A stretch of DNA of 64,000 nt, from assembly GCA_016720925.1 (NCBI GenBank), contig JADKJR010000019.1, forward strand, positions 62,001-126,000, in the 5' to 3' direction. The stretch comes from Betaproteobacteria bacterium (lineage in GTDB: Bacteria > Pseudomonadota > Gammaproteobacteria > Burkholderiales > Usitatibacteraceae). This document shows, piece by piece, positions 1 to 9,106 of the stretch (within the stretch, counting starts at the first letter, position 1; each line of letters opens with the position of its first letter). The position numbers and the translations under genes were made by a program. Under the pieces are notes generated by a model that was given only the letters and a program-made list of their open reading frames with translations, made no database searches and had not been told where the DNA came from.

Positions 1-378
1 CGCGCCCTCCATGCCGATGGCCTTTGGTGTCAGCACCAGTTCGGCGCCAAAAGCGCGCATCGTCTGCCGCCGCTCGATGCTCAAATGTTCGGGCATCACC
101 AGCACCATCTTGTAGCCCTTGATCGCGGCGGCCATCGCCAGCGCGATGCCGGTATTCCCACTGGTCGCCTCGATCAGCGTATCGCCCGGCTTGATGTCGC
201 CGCGCGCCTCGGCCCGGCTGATCATCGACATTGCCGGCCGGTCCTTGACCGAACCGGCGGGATTGTTGCCTTCCAGCTTGGAAAAGATGGTGTTCGTCGC
301 CGCAATGCCGCCCCGAACAGGGATGCGCTGCAGCCTGACCAAAGGCGTATTACCGATAAAGGATTCAATGGTATTCAT
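1..378 (-). CDS. cysM: Cysteine synthase B (partial, C-terminus beyond left edge)
   Basis: Reading leftward from an ATG at 378, the first 126 codons of a PLP-dependent cysteine synthase are visible; the rest lies outside the window. The start MNTIESFIGNTPLVRLQ, the PLP-lysine motif GSVKDRPA and the phosphate-binding loop TSGNTGIALA are hallmarks of the CysK/CysM family, and the EGNNPAGSVKDR form is typical of CysM. The enzyme makes cysteine from O-acetylserine and sulfide (CysM can also use thiosulfate) in the cytoplasm. It starts only 7 nt after the stop of the upstream CysB-type regulator gene, so the two are probably co-transcribed and share sulfur control. CysM rather than CysK is inferred from the N-terminal sequence and the neighbour. 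Confidence 0.93.
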   Translation of the reverse strand, partial: MNTIESFIGNTPLVRLQRIPVRGGIAATNTIFSKLEGNNPAGSVKDRPAMSMISRAEARGDIKPGDTLIEATSGNTGIALAMAAAIKGYKMVLVMPEHLSIERRQTMRAFGAELVLTPKAIGMEGA

Positions 379-385
379 GGTTCGA

Positions 386-1282
386 TTACCGTTGTTGCAA
401 TTGGCTGGACAAAATGGAAATGAAGTCTTTCACATAGCCGCGCAGGTAGGCATCCTTGCGATACGCGAGCTTGGTGACACGCTCGGGGAACAGTTTGCTG
501 CCGTCCAGTGCCACCAAGTCATTGTCGCGCTCACGATCGAACGCCACGCCAGCGATGATGCCGATGCCCAGACCCTGGCGGACGTAGGTCTTGATGACAT
601 CGGTATCGATCGCCGTCAGCACGACGTTGATGGTCACACCGGCATTCGCGAACGTCTCATCAAGCGCACTGCGGCCGGTAAACGCGGCGTCGTACGTCAC
701 CAATGGATACGCGGCAATGCGCGCCAGCGTCAGGCGTTTTTCACGCGCCAGTGGATGGTCCTTCGGTACGACAATGCAATGATGCCAGCGGTACAAAGGC
801 TGGGTGACAAGCTCCGGATAGCGGTCCAGCGTTTCCGTCGCAATCGCGATATCTGCCTCGCCGGCAAGGACACCGTTGGCCAGGTCGCGCGGGCTGCCCT
901 GATGAATCGACAGGCGCACGTCCGGATACTTGGCGGTGAACAGCTTGATCGCGGGCGGGAGAATATAGCGCGCCTGCATGTGGGTCGCGGCAATGACAAA
1001 GGTACCCTCCTCCGCGTGGGTATATTCCTGCCCAACGCGTTTCAGGTTCTCGACCTCGGCCCACAACCGGTCCGCTATCTGCACCACACTTTCACCTGCC
1101 GGCGTCAACGCCGTCAGCCGTTTTCCCTGCCGGACAAATACGTCCACGCCCAGTTCATTTTCCAGTTCGCGCACCTGTCGAGACACGCCCGGCTGAGAGG
1201 TGTGCAGAGCAACAGCGGCGGCGGACAGGTTGAGTTTCTGGCGTGCAATCTCGCGGACGTAGCGGATTTGTTGCAGGTTCAT
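386..1282 (-). CDS. cysB: LysR-type regulator, CysB family
   Basis: A 298-residue LysR-type transcriptional regulator. The N-terminus MNLQQIRYVREIARQKLNLS and the winged HTH around residues 18-40 (LSAAAVALHTSQPGVSRQVR) closely match CysB/Cbl proteins, and the rest is a periplasmic-binding-protein-like effector domain with the TDVIKTYVRQGLGIGI segment typical of CysB. In known systems CysB activates sulfate and thiosulfate assimilation genes with N-acetylserine as inducer and often represses itself. cysM follows 7 nt downstream, which supports a sulfur role. It is slightly shorter than E. coli CysB (324 residues). Whether it is CysB proper or a Cbl-like paralogue cannot be settled here. Confidence 0.85.
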   Translation of the reverse strand: MNLQQIRYVREIARQKLNLSAAAVALHTSQPGVSRQVRELENELGVDVFVRQGKRLTALTPAGESVVQIADRLWAEVENLKRVGQEYTHAEEGTFVIAATHMQARYILPPAIKLFTAKYPDVRLSIHQGSPRDLANGVLAGEADIAIATETLDRYPELVTQPLYRWHHCIVVPKDHPLAREKRLTLARIAAYPLVTYDAAFTGRSALDETFANAGVTINVVLTAIDTDVIKTYVRQGLGIGIIAGVAFDRERDNDLVALDGSKLFPERVTKLAYRKDAYLRGYVKDFISILSSQLQQR

Positions 1283-1450
1283 ATCTGGATTTCAACGATG
1301 TGGGCACCCGGGGATGTCATATAACCGACAAGCCTTATTATTCGCCAATATACCTTAGTGCGGCATAACCCGTGAATTAGCAGTGGCCCCGCCGTGGTCG
1401 CCAATGCGCCGCGAATGCATAAAGTGAATACCAAGCGTAAAAGCGAAAAC

Positions 1451-1505
1451 TTGCCACGGATTTCACGGATAAAAAACCGATTTAATCCGTGCAATCCGTG
1501 GCAAA
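1451..1505. repeat. Hairpin repeat of the 'TTGCCACGGAT...ATCCGTGGCAA' type
   Basis: The arms TTGCCACGGATTTCACGGAT and AATCCGTGCAATCCGTGGCAA are near-perfect inverted repeats around a short A-rich loop. The element lies between the regulator gene and the aminotransferase gene, both leftward. Such palindromes are widely dispersed in bacterial intergenic regions and produce spurious small reading frames, as here. It could act as an mRNA hairpin, but there is no T-run to make it a clear terminator. Confidence 0.7.
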
Positions 1506-1537
1506 AGTAGAACTCGCGTCGTCCTGTACCCAAAACC

Positions 1538-2875
1538 CTACTGGAGCGTTGGTATCACATCTCCCAATACGGAGACGATTTGCTGGATTTCGCTGTCCTC
1601 AATGATGAACGCCGGTGACAGCACGATGTTATCGGCGGCGCTGCGGATCAGCACGCCTTTGTCGTAGGCCTTGAGGAAGGCATCAAACGCTCGCGCACCC
1701 GGCGCGCCGGCGCGCGGCTCCAGCTCAATCGCTGCCACGAGTCCAAAGCTGCGGATATCGATGACATGCTTGACGCCTTTCAGCGAATGCACCGCCTTCG
1801 CCAGCACCGCCGCCATTTTGTTCGCGCGTTCGAACAGCGCCTCGTCTTTGTAAAGCTGCAACGTCGCAATGCCCGCCGCGCAGGCCAGCGGATGCGCCGA
1901 GTAGGTGTAGCCGTGAAACAGCTCAATCGCAGCGGCGGGACCGGTCATGAACGCATCGTGAATCTCGCCCGAGCAGATCACGCCACCCATCGGCACCGTG
2001 CCCGAGGTGACGCCCTTGGCGAAAGTGATCATGTCCGGCTCGACACCAAACACATCGGCGGCAAACGCACCGCCCAGTCGGCCATAACCGGAAATCACCT
2101 CGTCGAAAATAAGGAGGATGCCGTGCTTTTTCGTGATCTCGCGCAGGCGCTGCAGGTAACCCTTGGGCGGGAACAGCACGCCGGTCGAGCCTGCCATCGG
2201 TTCCACGATTACCGCCGCGATGGTCGAGGCGTCGTGCAACGCCACCAGCCGCTCCAGCTCATCGGCCAGATGCGCGCCCCACTCGGGCAGCCCCTGCGAA
2301 TACGCATTTTCTTTCAGATTGTGCGTGTGCTGCAGATGATCCACGCCCGTCAGCATGTTGCCGAACATCTTGCGATTGGCCACCATGCCGCCCACCGAAA
2401 TGCCGCCGAAACCGACACCGTGATAGCCACGCTCGCGGCCGATCAGGCGGGTACGCGAACCTTCACCGCGGATGCGCTGCCAGGCAATCGCGATCTTCAG
2501 TGCCGTATCCACCGCTTCCGATCCGGAATTGCAGAAGAACACGTTTTTCATGTTCTTCGGCGAGATGTCGATGATGCGATTGGCCAGTTCAAAGGCAAGC
2601 GGATGCGAGAACTGGAATGGCGGGCAGAAATCGAGCGTCGCCGCCTGCTTCTGGATCGCTTCAACAATCGGCTTGCGATTGTGCCCCGCGTGGCAACACC
2701 ACAACCCGGCAAAGCCATCAAGTATGGTCTTGCCGTCGTCTGTCTTGTAGTACATGCCATCCGCGCTCGCCAGCATGCGTGGCGCGGCCTTGAAATGGCG
2801 GTTGGACGTAAAGGGCATCCAGTAGGCGCCCAATTGATCGGGATGCAGGTGAAGCTGGTCCGAGAGGATCGTCAT
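1538..2875 (-). CDS. Class III aminotransferase (omega-amino acid:pyruvate type)
   Basis: A 445-residue PLP enzyme of aminotransferase class III. It has the N-terminal LGAYWMPFTSNRHFK segment and DGFAGLWCCHAGHNR typical of beta-alanine/omega-amino acid:pyruvate transaminases, the SGSEAVDTALK cofactor loop, FDEVISGYGR with the PLP-binding Asp, and the Schiff-base lysine in AKGVTSG (about Lys287). It likely moves an amino group from beta-alanine or another omega-amine to pyruvate in the cytoplasm. The ATG at 2875 is chosen because AAGGA lies about 8 nt upstream; the frame stays open 19 codons further but without family similarity. The gene stands alone, leftward. The exact substrate cannot be read from sequence. 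Confidence 0.9.
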   Translation of the reverse strand: MTILSDQLHLHPDQLGAYWMPFTSNRHFKAAPRMLASADGMYYKTDDGKTILDGFAGLWCCHAGHNRKPIVEAIQKQAATLDFCPPFQFSHPLAFELANRIIDISPKNMKNVFFCNSGSEAVDTALKIAIAWQRIRGEGSRTRLIGRERGYHGVGFGGISVGGMVANRKMFGNMLTGVDHLQHTHNLKENAYSQGLPEWGAHLADELERLVALHDASTIAAVIVEPMAGSTGVLFPPKGYLQRLREITKKHGILLIFDEVISGYGRLGGAFAADVFGVEPDMITFAKGVTSGTVPMGGVICSGEIHDAFMTGPAAAIELFHGYTYSAHPLACAAGIATLQLYKDEALFERANKMAAVLAKAVHSLKGVKHVIDIRSFGLVAAIELEPRAGAPGARAFDAFLKAYDKGVLIRSAADNIVLSPAFIIEDSEIQQIVSVLGDVIPTLQ

Positions 2876-2972
2876 GTTATTTTCCTTGCCGTTTGGTACG
2901 ACAAGTTTAACAAGACCTGATGCGCGGGCCAATTATGTGTCGCGATGGATAGCTAAACACATTAGCAATACG

Positions 2973-3041
2973 GCAAACTCCCCGCCTGTAGGGCGTCTCC
3001 GAGCCGTTTTGGCTGGAGAACCGCGCCAGTGGTGGTGTTTT
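2973..3041. repeat. 68-bp palindromic element, degenerate copy
   Basis: The left arm CAAACTCC and the right arm CCGCGCCAGTGGTGGTGTTTT match the ends of the dispersed element seen at 13 other sites in the window, and the length (69 bp) fits. The inner sequence is diverged. It lies in the otherwise gene-free stretch 2876-3209 upstream of the aminotransferase, in which nothing else was recognised. Confidence 0.5.
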
Positions 3042-3209
3042 CTCCGCTACCGGGCATCGACCCGCCAAAGTGCGATTGCGCATACAAGGTAGGCAAAGCA
3101 CAAAGTGCCGGCAATATCTTGCTGATTTCCCCTGTTGTGCTAACTTCGCTAGTGCCGGACTCGACGAGGTGGATGTTTGGTCCAAAAGACAATGACAAGG
3201 GAAAACGCG

Positions 3210-3831
3210 ATGACTTCATTTCGGCTCGCCATGATTGGCATTCTCTGGGCGATATCGGTTGCCGCAGCTTCAGAAGAGTTTGAGCCTCGCGGCCGAAGGT
3301 GGGGACCGCCCAAACCAGTGCTGGAGGTTGTCCGAATAAGTGGCACCTTCGGTGCCGGAAGTGGTCGAGGACGAAGACGGTCGGTCTGCCGTTGTTTCGG
3401 GGACGACCGGCGATTTCGCAGGTCTAATTGTTCATCCCCGAGTTGAAAGTCTCGGTGTGCCTCGAGGTGAATCGATCGTAAAGGTGCTTTCGCCAGATCG
3501 TCCGCGCATTAGTTTCAAGCAGCCATCTGCTGATTTATTCGAAGTAGCGTTACCTTTGATGGCACAAAGGTTTAAGGTATTCGACCGAGAAAAGGCGACT
3601 TGTCTGCAAGGATGGATTCATCGAAATTCTGTTCAAGAAGTATGAGGGTTAGCAGGCGATCGACCGGATAAGCTCCATCAGACGCTTCACCGAATGGCAG
3701 ATGGGGCATTGCTATTCTATGAGCAGCATAGTACCTGGAGCCGGGAAGCACTTTTTTTTACCCAAAGTGCAATCAGACACCGCTACTTGCGTTTCGACAA
3801 ATTCGACGACAAAGCAGAAAACAAAAGATGA
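3210..3831 (+). pseudogene. Decayed exported protein of unknown function
   Basis: An ATG at 3210 with AAGGGA upstream begins MTSFRLAMIGILWAISVAAA, a plausible signal peptide. After about 45 codons the reading must shift frame near 3340-3350 to continue as VPEVVEDEDGRSAVVSG. That frame meets a TGA at 3643-3645 and then continues in phase as coding-like sequence (ALLFYEQHSTWSREALFF and on) to a stop at 3829-3831. One frameshift plus one in-frame stop suggests a dead gene rather than a single sequencing error, although two adjacent small genes are possible. A perfect 6-bp hairpin (GGCACC-TTC-GGTGCC) sits at 3342-3356, where the frame changes. No family was recognised. Confidence 0.4.
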
Positions 3832-3957
3832 ATGGATGGCGGTTGGCGGGAATGGATAAAGGCCGAAAATCTCATTGCCAGACTAAGAATTTTCTTCAAA
3901 AAAAATCGAACGCCGATACAAAGAAATACAGCACATGACTGGCCGCAACATGAATCC

Positions 3958-4021
3958 AACTCAAGCACTGGCGCGGCTTTTCGGTCACTTTCAATCGGAA
4001 CGCCGCGCCAGTGCTTGAGTT
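3958..4021. repeat. 68-bp palindromic element, perfect-arm copy
   Basis: This copy has identical 19-bp inverted arms (AACTCAAGCACTGGCGCGG at 3958-3976 and its exact complement at 4003-4021) around a 26-nt loop. It is the most symmetric member of the dispersed family and best defines its ends. Confidence 0.85.
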
Positions 4022-4040
4022 TGATGGCGGTGGCGAGCAG

Positions 4041-4104
4041 GGTGGGCAAAGCGCAGCGTGCCCACGCGGATACCCAACGGTGGGCACGCTGCGCTTTGCC
4101 CACC
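4041..4104. repeat. Perfect 25-bp inverted repeat, hairpin
   Basis: Positions 4041-4065 and 4080-4104 are exact reverse complements (core GGGCAAAGCGCAGCGTGCCC) separated by 14 nt. This palindrome class, built on 'GGTGGGCACGCTGCGCTTTG', is common between genes in proteobacteria. It lies just beyond the stop of the leftward adaptor gene and may act as a transcript-end structure. It is unrelated to the 68-bp family that lies immediately before it. Confidence 0.8.
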
Positions 4105-4123
4105 CTACGTTTGCGTCGCCTGC

Positions 4124-5368
4124 TTACGGTGCCGTCACCTTGATCGCCTTGACCCGCTCCCCATCGTGCACCCGCTCACCCGGATAAACGATCACCTCTT
4201 CGTTCTCCGCCAATCCTTCCAGCACCTGCGTTTCCGGCCCCGAGCTCGGGCCGACGGATACGGCCTTCAAGCGTGCGTGCCCATTGTCGATGACGAACGC
4301 GGACCAGCCTGCCCCGCGCCGGAACAATGCGCCCGAGGGAACTTTCAGCGTGCGTGGCGTCTGCCAGGTAATGATGCGGCCCTCGACACGAAAATTGTCG
4401 CCGAGGCTTTGCCGCTGCTCGACCGGCGCGAGAATCTCGGCCACGACGTTCACGCGCTGCTCCTCCACACCAAGCGCGGATATCTTGGTAAATGCGGCCG
4501 GCTCGACCAGGCGCACGCGGGCGGGCAACGGTTTGCCGCCGCCCCACTGTTCCAATTCCACCGGCGTTCCGGGCGCGATCATGGCGCCATCGCGCGAAAG
4601 GACGGTGATCACCGCTTCAATGTCCGCGGGATTGCCGATTTCCACCAGCGGCGTGCCGGCGGCAACCACACGGGTACTTTCCTCAATCACGCGCAGCACG
4701 CGACCGCTCACCGGCGCGATGATTTCCGTGTGCGCACCGCCCGCCTTGCCTGCCCGTTGCGCGCCCGGCGAGAAATCAGCCAGTTCTGCCTCGGCAAGAC
4801 GCAGCGCACTGATCGCGGCGGCCACCTCTTTGGCGGCGGACGATTCGCTGAGCCGGGCTGACTCAACATCCCGCAGCGTAATCATTTTGCCGGCAAACAA
4901 CTTCTCATACCGCTTCAAATCCGCCTCGGCAAATACCTGCGCGGCGCGCGCCTTTTCCAGGTTCGCAGCGGCCGCATCCCGTCGCGCGGCGGCGGTTGCG
5001 CGGCCACGCGGATCGAGCATGGTGGACGAGATGGGATCCACGACCGCAATCAACGTCCGGCCGGCATCGACGGCATCGCCTGCCTTGAGCTGAATGCGCC
5101 GCAGGTGTCCGCTCACCGGCGCCGATACCTGATATCGATCCTTGATGCGCGTCTTGCCTTCCTCGGTGATGGTGGTCCGTAGCGGCCCCATGACCGCACG
5201 CGCCGTTTCCACCGGCATCGGTGTGGGCCAGAGTCCGGCAACAATCAGTGCGACGAGCAGCGCCGCACCCAAGTAGGGCAGCCAGCTTCGCCGGCGATAG
5301 ACTTCCGTGTCGGATGGGCCCGCGGCTGATTTGATTTTTTGGGTTTCGTCAGGGTTCATGTGCGTCAT
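4124..5368 (-). CDS. HlyD/RND-type periplasmic adaptor of ABC exporter 1
   Basis: A 414-residue membrane-fusion protein. One transmembrane segment (about residues 31-46, LPYLGAALLVALIVAGLW) is followed by a biotinyl-lipoyl-like region (YQVSAPVSGHLRRIQLKAGDAV), an alanine-rich coiled-coil hairpin (about 125-205), the second lipoyl half (IIAPVSGRVLRVIEES) and beta-barrel domains. It should bridge the inner-membrane permease to an outer-membrane channel in the periplasm. It starts 9 nt after the permease stop, third in an operon of ATPase, permease and adaptor, all leftward. The protein at 21383-22615 is a clear paralogue, sharing LEQWGGGK and the FTK.SALG.EEQRVN stretch. The cargo is unknown, and no outer-membrane factor gene is present. 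Confidence 0.9.
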   Translation of the reverse strand: MTHMNPDETQKIKSAAGPSDTEVYRRRSWLPYLGAALLVALIVAGLWPTPMPVETARAVMGPLRTTITEEGKTRIKDRYQVSAPVSGHLRRIQLKAGDAVDAGRTLIAVVDPISSTMLDPRGRATAAARRDAAAANLEKARAAQVFAEADLKRYEKLFAGKMITLRDVESARLSESSAAKEVAAAISALRLAEAELADFSPGAQRAGKAGGAHTEIIAPVSGRVLRVIEESTRVVAAGTPLVEIGNPADIEAVITVLSRDGAMIAPGTPVELEQWGGGKPLPARVRLVEPAAFTKISALGVEEQRVNVVAEILAPVEQRQSLGDNFRVEGRIITWQTPRTLKVPSGALFRRGAGWSAFVIDNGHARLKAVSVGPSSGPETQVLEGLAENEEVIVYPGERVHDGERVKAIKVTAP

Positions 5369-5377
5369 TTCGTTGAA

Positions 5378-7750
5378 TTATTCCGGTGCGCGCAATGCGC
5401 CGATGAGGTTGAGTTGATTCAGTTTTCGCAGCACCAAAAGCGCGGACGCGGTTGATGCCACCGTCACGATGAGCGCGGCAATCGCGTAATTCTGCGCGGT
5501 CAGGATGGTCGGCAGCCGCACCGTCTCGGTATTTACCTGTTGCAGGATAACGATGGAAAACCCGGTGCCCAGTAACAAGCCCAGCGGCACGGCAATCAGG
5601 GCGAGCGTGACCAGTTCGGTGACCAGCACCGCGCCGACTTCACGGCGCGAAAAGCCGATCACGCGCAACGTCGCCAGTTCACGCGCGCGTTCCGCGAGCG
5701 AGATTTGCGCATTGTTGTACACCACGCCGAACGCCACCACTGTCGCCAGCACCAGGTAAATGCTTTGCAGCAGGTTGATGCTGGCCGCCGTGGTTTTTTT
5801 GAAGCTTTCGCGCAGCGAATCCTTGATCGCGACCAGACTCACGCGCGGCGTGTTTTTCAATGCCCGCAGGAAATCGCTTCGGCGCGGCCCATCAACCGCG
5901 AAGCTCGCGCCGGTGACGACATCGCCTTCGCCGAGCAATCGATTCAGGGCATGCAGTTCCATATAGGCAGACAAACCAGCAAAATCTTCCGACAGGCCGA
6001 CCAACGTCACCGGGCGCATCACCTTCTTGCCCTCGAGCGACTCGACCAGCAACTCATCCCCTATTCTTGCGCCGAGAATCTCGGCAAGTTTGGCGGACAC
6101 CACCAGGCCATCGGAGTTGAGTTCGATTTGCCGATGGCCTGCGCCGATCACGCGATTGTGCAATCCATTTTCCGGCAAACCCTGGATGCCGAGTTGCCGA
6201 TGCGTTTGCCCGAAACGTACCTTGACGAACGCATTGCGAAACGATTCCGCCGCAACCACGCCCGGAAGCTGCCGCAGGTGGTTCAAGGTTTCCGCGCTGG
6301 CCGGCTCGATCAGGCCGACGCTGATGTCCTGGCGCTGGATAACATCCCATTGGAAGTCGAGGATTTCCGCGACGCTGTCGCGAAGGCAACTCGGCACAAT
6401 CAAGATTCCCGTCGCCAGCGCGAGGCCGGCGATGGTTAACACCGCCTGCAGCGGCTTGCGCTCAAGATTGCGCATGGCAATGCGGAACGAGTGGCTGAGG
6501 GCACGCCCGATGCCGGTACGCTCGATCAGCGCCGGCCGATAACTCGCGGGAGGCTCGGGGCGCATGGCATCCGCAGGCGGCAATCGCGCCGCGCGCAATA
6601 CCGCGCTCCACACACCCGCCGCGGCGGCGACCGTGCTTATCACGACGGCCTGCACCAAAGCCGAATAGTCGAGCATGAAATCCAGGGTCGGAAAGCGGTA
6701 AAGCTCATGGTACATCTCGACCAGCCGATGGCCGAGGGCGATGCCGCCAAGCGCACCCAGGATCGTGCCCGCCGCCACCATGGCAAACGCAAACTTGAGG
6801 TAGTGCACAACGATCTGGCGATTGCTGAATCCAAACGCTTTCAGGATGGCGATCTGCTCACGCTGCAATGAAAGCAGGCGCGATAACACCGCATTCGTCA
6901 TGAAAGCCGCCACGCTCAGAAACACCAGCGGAAAACCGATGGCAAGTGTCGTGAGCACGCGAATTTCATCTGTCACGCGGATGTGCGACGGATGCGTGGC
7001 GCGCCCGTACGTGCCGCGTCCGCCGTACTGCTCAAGCAACTGATCCAGCGACGCGATGACGGCCGCTTCCGTCGCCCCGGGGGACAACGTCAACGCGACA
7101 TCGTTAAAGGCGCCATAGAGATCGAATGCCGATGCCAGCTCCTGATACGGCAACCAGAAGATGCCGTAAGAACGATTGTCCGGCAGCGCCGCGCCGGGCC
7201 GCGATTCGAAGATGTACTCCGGCGAGAGCACGACGCCGGCGATGCGAAACGGCATCCGACGGCCATTGAGCAACAATGAAAGCGTATCGCCGGGATGCAG
7301 CTCGTTTGCCTCGGCAAAGGCTTCACCGACCAGCAACTCTCCGCGACTGCGCGGGGCAAGCCATCGACCCGCACGAAGAAACAGGCGGTTCAACTCCGGT
7401 GTTCCCACGTCCGGCAGCGACCGCACCGTGCCGCTGGCCGGCTCGTCGCGTCCGGCCAGGTCAAGCGTGACACGCGCGACCACGCCGGTCTGCACGGTGG
7501 CAACGCCGGGAATCTCGTGGATGCGCGCGGCAACCGATTGCGGCGCCCGCTTCAGCTGCGCGAACACGTCGGCAAAGTGATTCGTTTCGTAATATTCGCG
7601 CTGTGTTGTATCGAGCGAATAAATAAGGCTGCGCGACATGATCATCATGGCGAGACCGCAGGCAATCACCATCGACACGGCAATGGCCTGACCGAGCATG
7701 CGTTTCAAATCACGCAGCAGTTTTCGATCGAGGTTGGATATTTTTGCCAA
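5378..7750 (-). CDS. ABC exporter 1 permease, FtsX/MacB-like, two FtsX domains
   Basis: A 790-residue permease with an N-terminal transmembrane helix, a large periplasmic MacB-like domain (from about residue 45 to 265), then three helices of a first FtsX domain containing LQREQIAILKAFGFSNRQI. A second periplasmic region and a second FtsX domain (SLAERARELATLRVIGFSRREVG) follow, so it has the duplicated form seen in LolC/E-like and YknZ-like transporters. It would undergo mechanotransmission with the ATPase encoded just upstream rather than import. The likely start is a TTG at 7750 preceded by AGGACTC. It is paralogous to the permease at 19014-21374, sharing HFADVFA..KRAP and IPGVA near the N-terminus. 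The substrate is unknown. Confidence 0.9.
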   Translation of the reverse strand: MAKISNLDRKLLRDLKRMLGQAIAVSMVIACGLAMMIMSRSLIYSLDTTQREYYETNHFADVFAQLKRAPQSVAARIHEIPGVATVQTGVVARVTLDLAGRDEPASGTVRSLPDVGTPELNRLFLRAGRWLAPRSRGELLVGEAFAEANELHPGDTLSLLLNGRRMPFRIAGVVLSPEYIFESRPGAALPDNRSYGIFWLPYQELASAFDLYGAFNDVALTLSPGATEAAVIASLDQLLEQYGGRGTYGRATHPSHIRVTDEIRVLTTLAIGFPLVFLSVAAFMTNAVLSRLLSLQREQIAILKAFGFSNRQIVVHYLKFAFAMVAAGTILGALGGIALGHRLVEMYHELYRFPTLDFMLDYSALVQAVVISTVAAAAGVWSAVLRAARLPPADAMRPEPPASYRPALIERTGIGRALSHSFRIAMRNLERKPLQAVLTIAGLALATGILIVPSCLRDSVAEILDFQWDVIQRQDISVGLIEPASAETLNHLRQLPGVVAAESFRNAFVKVRFGQTHRQLGIQGLPENGLHNRVIGAGHRQIELNSDGLVVSAKLAEILGARIGDELLVESLEGKKVMRPVTLVGLSEDFAGLSAYMELHALNRLLGEGDVVTGASFAVDGPRRSDFLRALKNTPRVSLVAIKDSLRESFKKTTAASINLLQSIYLVLATVVAFGVVYNNAQISLAERARELATLRVIGFSRREVGAVLVTELVTLALIAVPLGLLLGTGFSIVILQQVNTETVRLPTILTAQNYAIAALIVTVASTASALLVLRKLNQLNLIGALRAPE

Positions 7751-7783
7751 ATGAGTCCTACCACGTGATCTTCATCATGAGCG

Positions 7784-8572
7784 TCACCATTTCAGGCTGC
7801 TCGGCAAGGCGCGCTCGGTATTCTGGTGAATGCTCTGCACGCGGCCATCGGAGAAACGGATCACGCGATCCGCCATGTCCGCCATGACGGCGTTGTGGGT
7901 AATGATTACCGCCAGCGTGCCGAGCTCCCGGTTGACACGCTCAATGGCCTCGAGCACGACAATGCCGGTCTGCACATCGAGCGCGCCAGTCGGCTCATCG
8001 CACAACAACACCTCCGGGCGCTTGGCAATCGCCCGCGCAATCGCCACGCGCTGCTGCTCGCCGCCGGACAATTGCGCCGGAAAGTGATCGAGGCGCGAAC
8101 CAAGGTTTACCATCTCCAGCGCCTCTTCGGCGGGCATCGCATTGCGCGAGATTTCGGTGATCAAGGCAACGTTTTCCCGCGCCGTGAGACTGGGAATCAG
8201 GTTATAGAACTGAAATACAAACCCGACCGAGATGCGGCGATATTGCGTGAGCCGGTCCTCATTGGCGGACGCGAGGTCGAGGTCGCGATACTTGAGCTCG
8301 CCCGAGGTCGGCACATCGAGGCCGCCGATATTATTGAGAAACGTTGTCTTGCCGCTTCCCGACGGTCCGAGCAGCACGACTAGCTCGCCTTCGTAAAGAT
8401 CGAGATCCACGCCGGCCAGCGCGCGCACTTCGGTCAGTCCGCTGCCGTAGGTTTTCGTCAAGCCACGGATGCGAAACACCACGTCGCCGCCGGTATGCAC
8501 GCGGCTCGTATCGGACCCATTCGCGGAACGCCAATCATCGTCGGTTCGAACCACACTTCCCGGAATTCGCAT
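7784..8572 (-). CDS. ABC exporter 1 ATPase (MacB/LolD type)
   Basis: A 262-residue ATP-binding protein with Walker A GPSGSGKTT, Q-loop FQFYNLIPS, signature LSGGEQQR, Walker B VLLCDEPTGALD and switch histidine IITHN. It energises the FtsX-type permease in the cytoplasm. The ATG at 8572 is preferred because GGGAG lies 9 nt upstream; an in-frame start at 8656 would add 28 residues without similarity. The C-terminus looks frameshifted. The paralogue ends AAEITW-stop; here the frame ends SLKW-stop at 7784, whereas the next frame gives MMKITW-stop ending at 7758, just before the permease start. One indel near 7790-7800 would restore the family ending. Confidence 0.9.
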   Translation of the reverse strand: MRIPGSVVRTDDDWRSANGSDTSRVHTGGDVVFRIRGLTKTYGSGLTEVRALAGVDLDLYEGELVVLLGPSGSGKTTFLNNIGGLDVPTSGELKYRDLDLASANEDRLTQYRRISVGFVFQFYNLIPSLTARENVALITEISRNAMPAEEALEMVNLGSRLDHFPAQLSGGEQQRVAIARAIAKRPEVLLCDEPTGALDVQTGIVVLEAIERVNRELGTLAVIITHNAVMADMADRVIRFSDGRVQSIHQNTERALPSSLKW

Positions 8573-8790
8573 AACGCAAGGCTCCCAAAACGCCGCGGCC
8601 AGCACGTCGCTTCCGGGATGATTTTCCACAATGATCGAATCTGCGCGATGTGCCACGGCGCTCGCATTGCCGCGCCCGGCGCTCTTGACGTCGTCATTTT
8701 AGCGCAGCAGTCGGGATGTCGAGTTGAATCGCAACGCTGAACAAGCGCGGGTAGCCCCCGCACCGCAACTACCTTCGAAAAATTGCGAAA

Positions 8791-8857
8791 ACACCAGCAC
8801 TGGTGCGGCTTTCCTGGCGTTTTCGCCAATTCAAGTACGAGTCCCGACGGTTGGCGT
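8791..8857. repeat. 68-bp element, variant (type B) copy
   Basis: The left arm CAGCACTGGTGCGGC matches the dispersed family, but the right half reads ACGAGTCCCGACGGTTGG instead of the usual CGTGGATGCTGGGGTTTG. The same right half occurs at 63223-63290, so these two copies form a subfamily. It lies in the long gene-free stretch 8573-9472 between exporter 1 and the sigma factor gene. Confidence 0.6.
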
Positions 8858-9106
8858 GAAGAATTGCGCGTCGATGGTTGTACTTTTCTTGAAGACGCTT
8901 AATTTTGGTGTCAGATTGTCCATGCTGACGCCTTTGGGAAGAAGCGCACACGACTGTTTCATTGGTGCCGCCTGGTTGGGCGAAGGCCGCCCCGGCGGGA
9001 TCGGTGCACGGTTTCGAGGGCGGCCGGTGACCGTTGGCAGGTTTCCCCCACAGCCGGTTCGACCGGGCCGGCCCTGACCTGCTCGCCCCCGGACATCTTT
9101 CCTCAA

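Noticed and set aside
119..1324. 401-codon rightward reading frame opposite the regulator gene
   Set aside because: It is the antisense of cysB and cysM; its translation is composed of arginine/histidine-rich sequence with no domain.
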